Positions 8,019 to 17,807 are shown, counted from the stretch's first letter. The stretch: DNA of 45,827 nt from an uncultured Duodenibacillus sp. (GCA_944390145.1 CALXOY010000066.1:1-45827), one strand, 5' to 3'. The notes: generated by a model from the letters alone, not told the origin. Made by a program: numbers and translations.

Positions 8019-8519
8019 TTAGCTGCGGCGGAATTCGTCAAGGACCAACAGCGCCGCACCCACACAGATGCAGATGTCGGCGACGTTGAAGGCGGGCCAG
8101 TGCCAGCCGAAGGCGTGAAAGTCCAGAAAGTCCGTCACATAGCCCAGCATCACGCGGTCCCAGAGGTTTCCGAGGGCGCCGGATATGACAAGCGCCATCG
8201 AAAGGGCAAAAAGCGGCCGACGAACGTTGCGCCAGAGGAAAAAGACGCACGCGCAGACCACCACGAGCGCGATGCCCGCAAAGAAGATTAGCTGCCAGCC
8301 GCCCGCTTCACCGAGAAACGAAAAGGCCGCTCCCGTGTTGCGCACGTGGCAGAGGTTGAAAAAGGGCGTCACCGGAATGAATGCCCCGTAGGCAATCGCA
8401 TCGATGACGGCCGACTTGGTGAACTGGTCGAGCGCGAGCAGAAAAGCCGCGATCACCAGCCAGAGGACGAAGCGCCCCGGGGAGCGCCCCCGGGGTGCGG
8501 CAAGCTTAGATGCGTTCAA
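8019..8519 (-). CDS. lspA: Lipoprotein signal peptidase (signal peptidase II)
   Basis: An inner-membrane aspartic protease that cleaves prolipoprotein signal peptides after lipidation. The protein has 166 residues and four hydrophobic helices. The catalytic Asp pair is visible: Asp121 in GNLWDR and Asp148 in FNVADICI. VRNTGAAFSFL is the conserved substrate-side block. The start is TTG at 8519, two bases after the ileS stop, with only a weak ribosome site, so translation probably depends on coupling to ileS. The ileS-lspA order is classical, but ribF is not next to it here; it lies about 6.4 kb beyond the ileS start. Confidence 0.95.
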   Translation of the reverse strand: MNASKLAAPRGRSPGRFVLWLVIAAFLLALDQFTKSAVIDAIAYGAFIPVTPFFNLCHVRNTGAAFSFLGEAGGWQLIFFAGIALVVVCACVFFLWRNVRRPLFALSMALVISGALGNLWDRVMLGYVTDFLDFHAFGWHWPAFNVADICICVGAALLVLDEFRRS

Positions 8520-8521
8520 GA

Positions 8522-11389
8522 TCAGGCCTTGGTGCGCAGCTCACCCGCGCCAAAGAGGTTGGTAAGGCACCGTCCGCACAGATCCGGATGCTCGGCGTTG
8601 GCGCCGACGTCGGGCATGTAGTGCCAGCAGCGGCAGCACTTCTTTTGAGCCGTGGGCCGAACCGTGATTTCGGTCTCGCCTTCGCTCTTTTCGAGAACCG
8701 CAAGGGAGGTCATCATCACGAACTTGAGTTCGGCGCCAAGGCTTGCAAGCGCCTCATAGACTTCGCCCGAAGCCGCAATCTTGCACTCGGCCTGCAGGCT
8801 CGAGCCCACGAGGCTTTGCATGCGCAGCTCTTCGATTTTCTTCAGCACATCGGCGCGCACGGCGCGGATCGTCGACCACTTCTTCAGAAGCTCTTCGGCG
8901 TCCGCAGGCTGCGGAATCTCGTGATAAAGCTCGGTGAAGATCGTGCCGGACTCGTTCGGGCTGAAGATCGCGAAGGCTTCCTCGGCCGTAAAGGAGAGGA
9001 ACGGGGCCATCAGGCGCAGGTAGGCGGCTGTGATGTGCCAGAGCGCGGTCTGGGCGCTGCGGCGCGGCAGTCCGTCGGCCTTCGTCGTGTAGAGGCGGTC
9101 CTTGAGCACATCAAGGTAGAAGCTGCCGAGATCATCCGTGGCAAATCCAAGCAGCAGCGACGCCGTCTGCTGGAAGCTGTAGGCGTCGTTGGCTTCGATC
9201 ACCTGCTTTTGCAGCTGCGCGACGCGGGCAAGCGCCCAGCGGTCAAGCTCGAGCATGTCCTTGAGCGGCACGGCGTCTTTGGTGATGTCAAAGCCGTTCG
9301 TGTTGGCAAGCAGGAAGCGCAGCGTGTTGCGGATGCGGCGGTAGCTGTCGACCACGCCCTTGATGATGGTCGGGCCGATGCGCAGGTCGCCCGTGTAGTC
9401 GGTCTGCGCCACCCACAGGCGGCAGATTTCCGCACCGTACTTGTCGTAGATCTCCTTGGGCGAGATTGTGTTGCCGACCGACTTCGACATCTTGCGGCCC
9501 TGTTCGTCCACGACAAAGCCGTGGGTGAGCAGCTGGTCGTACGGGGGACGGCCGTAGAGAATCGAACTCGTCAGAAGCGAGGAGTGGAACCATCCGCGGT
9601 GCTGGTCGCTGCCCTCCAGATAAAGGTCGCAGTGCGGCGTGCTGTTGTAGACATCCTTGTGCGAGCCGTTCATCACGGTCTCATACGTGGAGCCCGAATC
9701 AAACCACACGTCGAGGATGTCGGTGGTCTTGTCGTACTGTGCGGCCTCTTCGGCGGGCATGAAGTCCTCGGCCTTGGCGCGCGCCCAGGCTTCAATGCCT
9801 TCTTTTTCCACGCGCTTGGCGACTTCCTCCATGATTTCGAGCGTGCGCGGATGCAGCTCGCCCGTTTCCTTGTGCATGAAGAAGGGCAGCGGCACGCCCC
9901 AGCTTCTCTGGCGCGAGATGCACCAGTCGGGACGGTTGGCGATCATCGCGTGCAGTCGGTTGTAGCCCCAGCTCGGCGTAAAGCGCGTGGCGTCAACGCC
10001 CGCAAGCGCAATCTCGCGCAGACTCTTTTCGCTTTCCGTGCCCAGCACGCCGCGCGTATCCTCCGCGGGCTCGTCCATGCGGATGAACCACTGTGCGGTG
10101 GCACGGTAGATCAGGGGCGTCTTGTGGCGCCAGCAGTGCATGTAGCTGTGCTGGATCATTTCGCAGTGCAGCAGCACGCCCGCCACGCGCATCGCGTCGA
10201 CGATCTTGGGCTGCGCCTTCCAGATGTTCATGCCGGCAAAAAGCGGCAGCCAGTCGGCGTAGACGCCGTTGCCCATGACCGGATTGCGAATCTGGTCGTT
10301 GGTCATGCCGTTCGCTTTGCAGGAGACGAAGTCGTCGACGCCGTAGGCCGGAGCCGAGTGCACCACGCCCGTGCCGCTGGTGGCCTCCACGTAGTCGCCG
10401 AGATAAACGGGCGAGAAGCGCTTGTAGCCGTCGTTTAACTTGCTAAACGGGTGCATGAAGCGGATGTGGTCGAGATTGCGGCCGCTGGTTTCGGCAACGG
10501 TATGGCCCTCAAAGCCGTAGCGCTTCAGGCAGTCCTCCACAAGATTGGCGCCGAGGATCAGATAGCGGTCGCCGCAGTCAACAAGCGCGTAGGAGAGATC
10601 CGGGTGCATGTTGATGGCCTGGTTGGCCGGAATCGTCCACGGGGTCGTGGTCCAGATCACGGTGTAGCAGGGTTTGTCGAGCTTCACGCCCATGAGCTGC
10701 TCGACCTTGGGCTTGTCTTCTTCTGAGAGCTCGAAGGCGACGTCGATGGCGTAGCTTTCGCGGTCGGCGTATTCGACTTCGGCTTCAGCCAGAGCCGAGC
10801 AGCAGTCAAAGCACCAGTTCACGGGCTTCAAGCCGCGGTAGACGTAGCCCTTTTTCATGATGCGGGCAAGCGTGCGGATTTCGTCGGCTTCGGTCTGATG
10901 GCGCATCGTGAGATAGGGGTTCTCCCAGTCGGCGATGACGCCCAGGCGCTTGAAGCCCGCCATCTGCTTTGCCACCTGTTCGGTCGCATAGGCGCGGGCC
11001 TTGGCCATCAGATCGGTCTTTTCCAGTCCCTTGCCGTACTTCTTTTCAATCTGGATTTCGATGGGCATGCCGTGGCAATCCCAGCCCGGCACGTAGGGGA
11101 CGTCGTAGCCCTCAAAGAGCTTCGTCTTATTGACGATGTCCTTGAGAATCTTGTTCAAGGCGTGGCCGAGGTGAATTTCACCGTTTGCATAGGGCGGTCC
11201 GTAGTGCAGAACGAAGCGGTTGCGGCGTCCCTTGCATGCGTTGCGGATCAATTGATAAACGCCGCGCTTTTCCCAATCGGCAACCCAGCCGGGTTCGCGC
11301 TTGGGCAGGTCGCCGCGCATCGGAAAGGGTGTGTCGGGAAGGTTGAGCGGGTATTTCGCCGTATTTGCGGCTTTGTCGGCTTTTGCCAT
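8522..11389 (-). CDS. ileS: Isoleucyl-tRNA synthetase
   Basis: A class I synthetase that charges tRNA-Ile and edits misactivated Val. At 955 residues it is of full length. Visible parts in order are the HIGH-type motif HLGHALNKI near residue 74, the CP1 editing domain, [14 protein letters not shown], the KMSKS loop ([10 protein letters not shown]), the anticodon-binding region and a C-terminal zinc module (CCRCWHY and CGRC). The ATG at 11389 follows GGAG at eight-base spacing. It is transcribed with lspA. A long open frame on the opposite strand is only a shadow of its codon bias. Confidence 0.98.
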   Translation of the reverse strand: MAKADKAANTAKYPLNLPDTPFPMRGDLPKREPGWVADWEKRGVYQLIRNACKGRRNRFVLHYGPPYANGEIHLGHALNKILKDIVNKTKLFEGYDVPYVPGWDCHGMPIEIQIEKKYGKGLEKTDLMAKARAYATEQVAKQMAGFKRLGVIADWENPYLTMRHQTEADEIRTLARIMKKGYVYRGLKPVNWCFDCCSALAEAEVEYADRESYAIDVAFELSEEDKPKVEQLMGVKLDKPCYTVIWTTTPWTIPANQAINMHPDLSYALVDCGDRYLILGANLVEDCLKRYGFEGHTVAETSGRNLDHIRFMHPFSKLNDGYKRFSPVYLGDYVEATSGTGVVHSAPAYGVDDFVSCKANGMTNDQIRNPVMGNGVYADWLPLFAGMNIWKAQPKIVDAMRVAGVLLHCEMIQHSYMHCWRHKTPLIYRATAQWFIRMDEPAEDTRGVLGTESEKSLREIALAGVDATRFTPSWGYNRLHAMIANRPDWCISRQRSWGVPLPFFMHKETGELHPRTLEIMEEVAKRVEKEGIEAWARAKAEDFMPAEEAAQYDKTTDILDVWFDSGSTYETVMNGSHKDVYNSTPHCDLYLEGSDQHRGWFHSSLLTSSILYGRPPYDQLLTHGFVVDEQGRKMSKSVGNTISPKEIYDKYGAEICRLWVAQTDYTGDLRIGPTIIKGVVDSYRRIRNTLRFLLANTNGFDITKDAVPLKDMLELDRWALARVAQLQKQVIEANDAYSFQQTASLLLGFATDDLGSFYLDVLKDRLYTTKADGLPRRSAQTALWHITAAYLRLMAPFLSFTAEEAFAIFSPNESGTIFTELYHEIPQPADAEELLKKWSTIRAVRADVLKKIEELRMQSLVGSSLQAECKIAASGEVYEALASLGAELKFVMMTSLAVLEKSEGETEITVRPTAQKKCCRCWHYMPDVGANAEHPDLCGRCLTNLFGAGELRTKA

Positions 11390-11635
11390 GTGTCAGTCTC
11401 CAGGCCCCCTCGGGCTCTTCTGAAAGATTGAAAGGAATTGAATTTTTGAAAGCATGCGCGAACTGCAGCTCTTCCTGGCGGAAGGCGCGCGCAAGCGAGC
11501 TCGTAGTTTACGGCGGAACTAAGAACATTTCCATAAGGAAGGATTCGTAGGAAAGGGAGGTTAAAAGCGCCAAAAGGGCGGCATGCCGGCATGTGCATGT
11601 CGCCCATGGGGGGGGGGGAATGTGGATTGCAGTCT
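11390..11635. other. Spacer between ileS and the SGNH-like gene, with an 11-G tract
   Basis: The spacer contains a run of 11 G residues (11608-11618), a GCATGCCGGCATG palindrome (11581-11593) and the ileS leader. No gene is supported. Confidence 0.5.
11567..11612 (-). terminator. Candidate terminator after the SGNH-like gene
   Basis: On the minus strand GGGCG and CGCCC arms, with GCATG-type inner pairing, are followed by TTTT and further T-rich sequence. The hairpin begins right after the C11 tract. Confidence 0.45.
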
Positions 11636-12451
11636 CTACCAGCCGTAGAAATCCTTGACCGTCTGCCAGGCGGTCTCTCTCAAGAACCTTGCCGTTTGTG
11701 CATCAAGCGGTTTCTCGCATTCGCCAAGATAGTTGATGTCGGCAGGGGTGCGATGAAAGAGCGTCGCGTAAAGCACCGCACCATAGAGGTAGCTGCCGGC
11801 GGCAGAAGGATGGCTCTTGTCGGGCATGTACATCACCAGATCGGGCCTGGTTTTGCGCACCTCGGCAAAAGCGAGTCCCACGGGCACCACCATCATCCCG
11901 GCTTCGTTGCCGATGCGGATGGTGTTGTCGGCAAGCTTTTGAATGTCGTCGGGCTTGTCCTGTTTGGTCCAGGTCATGATGAGCAGCGGCGTGCTCCCGG
12001 CCTTGCGGATGGTCTCGGCGTGCGCTGCAGCGTACTTTTCAAAGTAGGGGAGCCGTTTTGCAGACGTGGCCGCCGCCGAATGACCCTGCAGCATCACAAC
12101 ATCGAACATGGGTTTGACGAGCTTGCCGTCTTTGACTTTGGCGTAGGGATCCTGCTCGTGCGGCTGGAGATAGTAGGCGACATCGTGAAAGGAAAGGGCG
12201 CCCGAGCTGATTGTCAGCAGCCGCGTCTTCATGTTTTCCTTCGGAGTGCCGGCCTTCATCAGACCGCGCAGATATGTATGTACGCCGCAGTTATAAAACG
12301 AGTAGGAGTTGCCGATCAGCAGCGCGACTTTCGGAGAAGGGGCAAGCGGCTGCGTCACGGCCGGCTTGACCGTGTTGTCGAGCGCCATGGCCGGGCCCAT
12401 CGCGAGAAATCCTGCCGCCAGACACAAAACCTTTTTGATGACTGTTTTCAT
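11636..12451 (-). CDS. Secreted SGNH/GDSL-hydrolase-like protein
   Basis: The 271-residue protein has a signal peptide (MKTVIKKVLCLAAGFLAMGPAMA), so it acts outside the cytoplasm. The SGNH fold is suggested by LLIGNSYSFYNCGVH, with the block I Ser in GNSYS, by VVMLQGHS, where Gln-Gly replaces the usual oxyanion Asn region, and by a C-terminal SHPSAAGSYLYG block V with the catalytic His. Related domains act as esterases or deacetylases on polysaccharides or lipids; the substrate here is unknown. It lies 22 bp after the porin gene on the same strand and is probably co-transcribed with it. That makes an envelope or glycan role likely. Confidence 0.75.
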   Translation of the reverse strand: MKTVIKKVLCLAAGFLAMGPAMALDNTVKPAVTQPLAPSPKVALLIGNSYSFYNCGVHTYLRGLMKAGTPKENMKTRLLTISSGALSFHDVAYYLQPHEQDPYAKVKDGKLVKPMFDVVMLQGHSAAATSAKRLPYFEKYAAAHAETIRKAGSTPLLIMTWTKQDKPDDIQKLADNTIRIGNEAGMMVVPVGLAFAEVRKTRPDLVMYMPDKSHPSAAGSYLYGAVLYATLFHRTPADINYLGECEKPLDAQTARFLRETAWQTVKDFYGW

Positions 12452-12473
12452 GTTGCTTGTCCAAAGGAGAAAA

Positions 12474-13598
12474 TCAGAACTTGTGAACGATGCCGACGGC
12501 CATCTGATAGCGGGTCAGGTCGCCGTCTCCATTGGAAGCATCGTTGCCCTTGTCGATGGCGTCCTCACCATGCAGGTGCGCCACCACGCCGTAAAGACTC
12601 GTTCTCTTGCTCAGCGGGTAGGTGTAGCCCGCACCAAGCGACCAGTAGCTTGCGTCGCGGCCGAGTCCCGTTCCAAGTTCCTCGCTGTTTTCACCATTCA
12701 TATAGATGGCGCTCAAGCGAACAAGGCCTTTTCCCGCGGGAATTTGTGCGCCGAGCAGGAAGAAGTCGGCGTCAAAATTCTTCACCGAGGCGCTTTTGCC
12801 GTTGAACTTCACGCTTTGCAGACAGCCGATGCGGTTCAGATTCCAGCCGCGCTGGTATCCGGCCATGATCTTGGAGCCGCCGATTTTGTAGTAGGCGCCG
12901 AGATAGAGCGTGGTGGGATTGTCTTCTCCGTCGGCTTTGGTGTCGGCATCCACCACAATTTGTTCGGCGCCGATCATCAGACCGAGATTTTCGCCCTGCC
13001 AGTCCACGGAGCCTCCCCAGAAACGGGTGTTGTCCGTCCACTCCTGAGCCTCATCCTTGTCCGTGTTGACCGAAGCTGCGGCGAGCACGGTGAAGCCTGC
13101 AAATTTCGGCGATTGATAAAACACCGCGTTGTCAATGCGTCCTCCCTTGCCGTAAAAAAGCAGACCGGCGTCTCCATAGGTCACGCCGAAGGGCGTAAAC
13201 GAACGAATGCGTGTGAACTGATCCGATCCCGACAGTGGTTTGCCGGAACGCCCGAAGGCGATCTCGCCAAAGGAGCTGCTTTTTAAAGCGAGCGTCATCT
13301 GTCGACCGAAGATGCGGCCGGAACTGGACAACTCGCCGGTGTCGGACTCGATGCCGGACTCAAGGTGCGCCTTAAGCGTCCAGTCGGCGTTGAGCTTTTC
13401 CGTTGCCTGGATGCCCCAGCGGCTGCCCGTCGTGTGACCGGATGTCATCTGCAGGTTGTCCTTGGAGTCGCCGCTGTTGATTGTGTAAAGCATGCCCGTG
13501 TCAAAACGCCCGAACACCTCGACGTCTGCGGCTTGCGCTGCACTCATGGCGCCCGCAGCCAGAGCCGCTGCCAGCGCAATTTTCTTTGCTCGAAACAT
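12474..13598 (-). CDS. Outer-membrane porin, Porin_4 family
   Basis: This is a general diffusion porin of the 16-stranded trimeric type common in Burkholderiales and Neisseria. The protein has a signal peptide (MFRAKKIALAAALAAGAMSAAQA) and a mature start ADVEVFGRFDTGMLY. It has an eyelet-like region (SSSGRIFGRQMTLALKSSSFGEIAFGRSG, given here only as a landmark), YTYPLSKRTSLYG near the end and a C-terminal aromatic residue (HKF) needed for barrel assembly. The inner ATG at 13598 is preferred to that at 13604: AAGGAG abuts the outer ATG but lies six bases from the inner one. The length is 374 residues. The SGNH-like gene follows. Confidence 0.93.
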   Translation of the reverse strand: MFRAKKIALAAALAAGAMSAAQAADVEVFGRFDTGMLYTINSGDSKDNLQMTSGHTTGSRWGIQATEKLNADWTLKAHLESGIESDTGELSSSGRIFGRQMTLALKSSSFGEIAFGRSGKPLSGSDQFTRIRSFTPFGVTYGDAGLLFYGKGGRIDNAVFYQSPKFAGFTVLAAASVNTDKDEAQEWTDNTRFWGGSVDWQGENLGLMIGAEQIVVDADTKADGEDNPTTLYLGAYYKIGGSKIMAGYQRGWNLNRIGCLQSVKFNGKSASVKNFDADFFLLGAQIPAGKGLVRLSAIYMNGENSEELGTGLGRDASYWSLGAGYTYPLSKRTSLYGVVAHLHGEDAIDKGNDASNGDGDLTRYQMAVGIVHKF

Positions 13599-13725
13599 TT
13601 GCATCTCCTTGTGGTTTCGTTTGGGAGCGTGACGAGCTTAGAAAACGGGATGCAGGTCAAACAATGGAGTTTGAGCAATCTCATTTTGCGTCTTGAGCAA
13701 ACCGGGCCTTTCGAAGACAGTGGCT

Positions 13726-14712
13726 TTACGTGCGGTAGAGCCTGCTGCGGTCGTACCTGCAGTTGTCCTTGGGCAGGCCCACCACGTCGGACACCTGTGC
13801 TTCGTAGGAGTTAAAGAGCTTTTGCATCTCCCTCGCGTACCACTCAAGGAAGATGCGCACGCGCTTCATGTGCCAGGCCTCGTGGCTCGCGACGATGAAG
13901 CACTCCACGGGCGGATGAAACCACCCGGGGAGGATTGCGACAAGCCGCCCTTCAAGGAGGTCTTCATAGATCTGCACGAGCGGCATGTCGACTGCTACGC
14001 CCATGCCTTCTAAGAGAGCATTGCGGATGGCGAGGATGTCGGTGGAGCGGATGCAGGAGGCAAACGTGACCGGTTCTGTTCGATCACCTCTGCAGAGCAC
14101 CTTCGTTTCTTCGCGCACCGGGCCGTTGTAGACAAGACCCGTGTGCTGACGGAGATTGACGGGGTCAATCGGCATGCCGTGCTTTTGAATGTAGCCCGGG
14201 CTTGCCACCGGAAGATAAACGTTGCGGCCGCGGCTCATGTAGCAGAGGCCCGGCAGCGTCGGCTCGCCCGTGATGGTGGCGACGTCGCACAGTCCTTTCT
14301 GAACATCTGCGGGCTTGAGGCCGCCCAGAATCTCCACGGTGATGTCCGGATGGATGGCGTGAAACCGCTGCAAAAGCGGCGTCAGGCGCCGCGAGGCAAA
14401 GCCCGGGGCCGAGGAGAGCCGGATGTTGCCGGTGAGCGCGCTGTTGTCGTCGATGATTTTCTGCATGAGCGAGTCGTGCGCCCGCAGGATCTGGGACATG
14501 CGCTTGACCACCATCTGTCCGGTTTCCGAGAGCTCCATCGGGCGGGAATTGCGCCGCACCAGATCGCACCCAAGCGCTTTTTCAAGCGCCGTGATGCCGC
14601 GCGAGATGTTGGAGACGTCCACCTGCAGCATGTCGGCTGCGCCCAGAAATGTTCCTGTTTTGGCAAAGGCAATCAGATAGCGCCAGGCCGTCAAATCGTC
14701 GAGTTTGCTCAT
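13726..14712 (-). CDS. LysR-family transcriptional regulator
   Basis: The 328-residue protein has an N-terminal winged helix-turn-helix (LTAWRYLIAFAKTGTFLGAADML, NISRGITALEKALGCDLVRR) and a periplasmic-binding-protein-like effector domain (GNIRLSSAPGFASRRL onward). The start at 14712 has AAAGGAGG seven bases upstream; the longer open frame has no better site. It is divergent from the lyase-dcuC operon and separated by 157 bp containing palindromic GTTTGCG motifs. It is therefore the probable regulator of that operon and of itself. The effector may be the lyase substrate or a C4-dicarboxylate, by inference. Confidence 0.92.
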   Translation of the reverse strand: MSKLDDLTAWRYLIAFAKTGTFLGAADMLQVDVSNISRGITALEKALGCDLVRRNSRPMELSETGQMVVKRMSQILRAHDSLMQKIIDDNSALTGNIRLSSAPGFASRRLTPLLQRFHAIHPDITVEILGGLKPADVQKGLCDVATITGEPTLPGLCYMSRGRNVYLPVASPGYIQKHGMPIDPVNLRQHTGLVYNGPVREETKVLCRGDRTEPVTFASCIRSTDILAIRNALLEGMGVAVDMPLVQIYEDLLEGRLVAILPGWFHPPVECFIVASHEAWHMKRVRIFLEWYAREMQKLFNSYEAQVSDVVGLPKDNCRYDRSRLYRT

Positions 14713-14761
14713 TCTGCATCCTCCTTTTACCGGGATCATGCCGCAGTCACATTCTGGCATT

Positions 14762-14793
14762 GTTTGCGTATTTCGCAAACTAAGTTTGCGCAA
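14762..14793. promoter_or_regulatory. LysR-type operator between the LysR gene and the lyase operon
   Basis: TTTGCG-N5-CGCAAA (14763-14779) is a perfect inverted repeat with the T-N11-A shape of LysR boxes. A second palindrome, TTGCGCAA (14786-14793), follows directly. The core GTTTGCG occurs twice forward and once inverted within 30 bp. Confidence 0.65.
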
Positions 14794-14869
14794 CTGCGTT
14801 TGTTCTCGCGGACTTGAAAGTTGATACTGAAGAAAATTTTCCAATTGGACCCTTTGGGGGAGTGAGAAA

Positions 14870-16297
14870 GTGAAGCACGACGAGTTTTATTGGATTTCTG
14901 AAATCAACAAGGCAAGCGTCGTTTCCAACAGCGAGGAGAAGCTGCTCGATGCTGCCACCGCAAGACTTGCCGCCCGTGGCATTGTGGCGGTGGAAAAGGA
15001 AGCCGAAGCGGATCCGGCCAAGCGCGTGAAGAAGTACATCGCCTATGAGCCGCTGCTCATTGCCGCAACGGGTCCCGAGGTGACGATCTTGCACGCGGGC
15101 CGCTCAAGCCAGGACATTCTTTCGACCATGCGCGTGGCGATCCTGCGCGAGCAGACGATGGCCCTTTGCGGTGCGCTCGACGCCGTGATCGAAAAGCTTC
15201 TGGCGTTGGCCGACGCCCACCGCGACACGGTGGTGCCCAATTACACGAACGGCGTTGCGGCCCAGCCCAACAGCTATGCCCACTATCTGCTGGGCTGTAC
15301 GGCTGCCTTCCTGCGCGACCGCGAGCGCTTGAATGAGTGCCTTTGCCGCTACAACGAATGTCCGATGGGCGCCACCGTCCTAAACGGCACCGGCTGGCCC
15401 CTGAACCGCAGCCGGATGGCAGAGCTCCTAGGCTTTGACCGGCCGCGCATCAACGCCTTTGACTGCACGTGCGAGACGCCTGTGGACTTCGCTCTGGAGG
15501 TCTCGGCCATTGCCGCCTCAATCGGCGTGCATGCCGGCTCCATGATCAACGACATCATGGTGCAGTACGCACAAAGCCGCCCCTGGATCATTCTTCAGGA
15601 AGGCGGCGAAAACACCTACGTGTCTTCGGCCATGCCGCAAAAGCGCAATCCGGGTCTCATGAACAACTGCCGCGGCGACGCAAGCGACGTGGTGAGCGAA
15701 ATGGCCGCCGTCTACACCCGCGTGCACAACCTCGTGCCCGGCATGGTCGACGGCAAGAGCGTTGAAAAGAACAGCCGCATGACGAAAACCGCCATTGCCA
15801 TGCTCGAGCGCTTTCTCAAGGTGCTCAACGCCCTTCGCATCAACCCCGAACGTGCGCTCGAAGAGCTCAACAGCGACTGGACGGCTTCCCAGGAAATCGC
15901 CGACCGCCTCATGCGCGACCACGGCCTGCCGTTTCGCATCGGCCACCATGTCGCAAGCCGCATGGTCTCCTGGGCGCGCGCAAACAACGTTCTGCCCAAA
16001 AGCTTTCCCTACGAGCAGATGCAGCGCATCTACAAGGAGGAGATTGCCGAGGAGTATCCGGAAGGCCCCACCGAGCTGCCGATGACGGAGGCTGAATTTC
16101 TCGACGCGCTCGACCCCCGCAGGATCATCGCCAACCGCAAGACCGCCGGCAGCGCGGCTCCCGCAGAAGTTGACGCGATGCTCAAGGGTTTTGCCGCAGA
16201 ACACAAGAAGGAGCAGGACAAAACCCAAGCCCTGCGCATGAAGGTTGATCAGGCAATCGAGGTCCTGGAGGCCGCCTTTGCCCGCCATCTCGCATAA
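14870..16297 (+). CDS. Argininosuccinate-lyase-like enzyme of the fumarase/aspartase superfamily
   Basis: The superfamily splits C-N bonds of succinyl adducts, releasing fumarate. The 475-residue protein has the signature SSAMPQKRNPG (252-262) with the catalytic Ser loop and a C1-like block HAGRSSQD (75-82). True argininosuccinate lyase has GRSRND there. The block that normally reads YTHLQ-AQP is YTNGVAAQP (125-133), so the usual catalytic His is Asn127. The substrate is therefore unlikely to be plain argininosuccinate. The next gene is a DcuC transporter 24 bp away, which fits fumarate production from an N-succinyl amino compound. It may be a catabolic enzyme rather than argH. Confidence 0.78.
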   Translation: MKHDEFYWISEINKASVVSNSEEKLLDAATARLAARGIVAVEKEAEADPAKRVKKYIAYEPLLIAATGPEVTILHAGRSSQDILSTMRVAILREQTMALCGALDAVIEKLLALADAHRDTVVPNYTNGVAAQPNSYAHYLLGCTAAFLRDRERLNECLCRYNECPMGATVLNGTGWPLNRSRMAELLGFDRPRINAFDCTCETPVDFALEVSAIAASIGVHAGSMINDIMVQYAQSRPWIILQEGGENTYVSSAMPQKRNPGLMNNCRGDASDVVSEMAAVYTRVHNLVPGMVDGKSVEKNSRMTKTAIAMLERFLKVLNALRINPERALEELNSDWTASQEIADRLMRDHGLPFRIGHHVASRMVSWARANNVLPKSFPYEQMQRIYKEEIAEEYPEGPTELPMTEAEFLDALDPRRIIANRKTAGSAAPAEVDAMLKGFAAEHKKEQDKTQALRMKVDQAIEVLEAAFARHLA

Positions 16298-16321
16298 ATA
16301 CACAACAAAGGAGATAACACT

Positions 16322-17689
16322 ATGTCTTCGGTTCTACCTCTGATTGCCGTGATCGTGACGGTGATCGCCGGCTGGGCGCTCATCAAGCGCTACCAGACGC
16401 ACATGGTTCTGCTCTTTGCGGGTCTTGCCATTTTGATCTGCGTGGCAATCGCGGGCGCAGGGTTCCTTCCCAAGGGCGTCAAGCCTTCCGGCTTCTGGCT
16501 CTTTGACATCTTCTCGACCCTGAAGTCGATTGCCACAAAGCAGAGTTCCGGCATCGGCTTTCTCATCATGACCGCTGGCGGCTTTGCGGCCTACATGGAC
16601 AGGATCGGTGCGGCCAAGGCGCTCGTGGATGTCGCCGTGAAGCCCCTTGCCGCATTGAAGGCTCCGTACCTTGTGCTTGCCTTCGGCTACATCGTGGGGC
16701 AGCTGCTTGTGATCGTGGTGCCGTCGGCCGCGGGTCTGGCGATGCTGCTTCTCGTGGCGCTTTTCCCGATTCTCAAAGCTGTGGGCGTTTCCGCCGCGGC
16801 GGCAGCGGCCGTGATCGGCACCTCGGCCGGCATGACCTTTGCGCCGACAGCCGGAACGGCAAGCCTTGCCGCCAAGGTCGCAAACCTTGACCCCATCATT
16901 TACCTCGTGCAGTACCAGCTGCCGCTTGCCGTGCCCACGCTCATCGTGGCCGCCGTCGCCCACTACTTCGTGCAGCGCTACTACGACAAGAAGGGTGATG
17001 ACCAGATCGCCGACGTTGTGGAGATGAAGAAGGTGGAGGCTCCGACCGTGCCCAAGTGGTACGCCATATTCCCGGTGCTGCCGATTGCACTTCTGATCGT
17101 CTTCTCCAAGCTCGTTTTCTCGTCGATCAAGCTTGACACCGTCGCATCGCTTTTCATGGTCTGGATCTTTGTGGTGATTGTGGAAATCATCCGTCTGCGC
17201 GACATCAAGAAGATCTTCAAGGACGCCATGGCAATGTTCCAGAGCATGGGCAAGATGTTCACCGGCATCGTGGGCCTCATCATCTGCGCCGAGTTCTTTG
17301 CAACCGGCCTCAAGACCTCCGGCCTCATTGACGTCATCATCAACTCGGCCAACGGCGTCGGCGCCGGCATGGGCATGATGACGGTGCTGCTTACCGCGAT
17401 CGTTTCGCTCGTGACGTTCCTTACGGGTTCCGGCGTGGGCGCTTATTCCTCCTTTGCATCGCTTGCGCCCGACGTGGCGGCGGGCTTTGGCGGGTCGGTT
17501 GAAGCGCTCGTGACGCCGATGCAGTTTGCAAGCGGCATGATCCGCGCCATGAGACCGGTTGCGGGCGTCATCATTGCCGTGGCGGGCGCCGCAGGCGTCT
17601 CTCCGATGGCAATTGTGCGCCGCACTTGGATTCCCATGGTGATCGGCATGATCACAACGCTTGTCTGCAACCAGATCTTCTTCGGCTAG
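16322..17689 (+). CDS. dcuC: C4-dicarboxylate transporter, DcuC family
   Basis: The inner-membrane carrier has 455 residues and about twelve hydrophobic helices. DcuC proteins exchange or export C4-dicarboxylates, mainly succinate, during anaerobic growth. Family features include the N-terminal MSSVLPLIAVIVTVIAGWALI, GTSAGMTFAPTAGTASLAAKVA, FLTGSGVGAYSSFASLAP and the basic cytoplasmic loops. AAGGAG precedes the ATG at eight-base spacing. It is co-transcribed with the lyase, so it could bring in the lyase substrate and carry out fumarate-derived succinate. A terminator follows. Confidence 0.9.
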   Translation: MSSVLPLIAVIVTVIAGWALIKRYQTHMVLLFAGLAILICVAIAGAGFLPKGVKPSGFWLFDIFSTLKSIATKQSSGIGFLIMTAGGFAAYMDRIGAAKALVDVAVKPLAALKAPYLVLAFGYIVGQLLVIVVPSAAGLAMLLLVALFPILKAVGVSAAAAAAVIGTSAGMTFAPTAGTASLAAKVANLDPIIYLVQYQLPLAVPTLIVAAVAHYFVQRYYDKKGDDQIADVVEMKKVEAPTVPKWYAIFPVLPIALLIVFSKLVFSSIKLDTVASLFMVWIFVVIVEIIRLRDIKKIFKDAMAMFQSMGKMFTGIVGLIICAEFFATGLKTSGLIDVIINSANGVGAGMGMMTVLLTAIVSLVTFLTGSGVGAYSSFASLAPDVAAGFGGSVEALVTPMQFASGMIRAMRPVAGVIIAVAGAAGVSPMAIVRRTWIPMVIGMITTLVCNQIFFG

Positions 17690-17722
17690 AAGCAGACCCA
17701 CAATCTGATTGATTCAGCTGAT

Positions 17723-17760
17723 GCGTCCCGGGGAACTTCGGTTTTCCGGGGCGTTTTTTT
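17723..17760 (+). terminator. Terminator of the lyase-dcuC operon
   Basis: The CGTCCCGG and CCGGGGCG arms (one G-U pair) are followed by seven T residues. Confidence 0.88.
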
Positions 17761-17807
17761 GCTGGCGGGAGGAAAAAAGGAAAGAGGGGAGATGGATGCC
17801 TGCGCGC

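Noticed and set aside
8510..10438. Long open frame on the + strand opposite ileS
   Set aside because: It is the antisense shadow of a clear isoleucyl-tRNA synthetase in GC-rich DNA; it is His/Arg/Gly-rich without domains.
11248..11607. Open frame on the - strand running into ileS
   Set aside because: It begins at the C11/terminator region and overlaps the ileS start in another frame; no support.
16334..17701. His-rich 455-codon frame opposite dcuC
   Set aside because: It is a mirror of hydrophobic codons in the transporter gene; no ribosome site.
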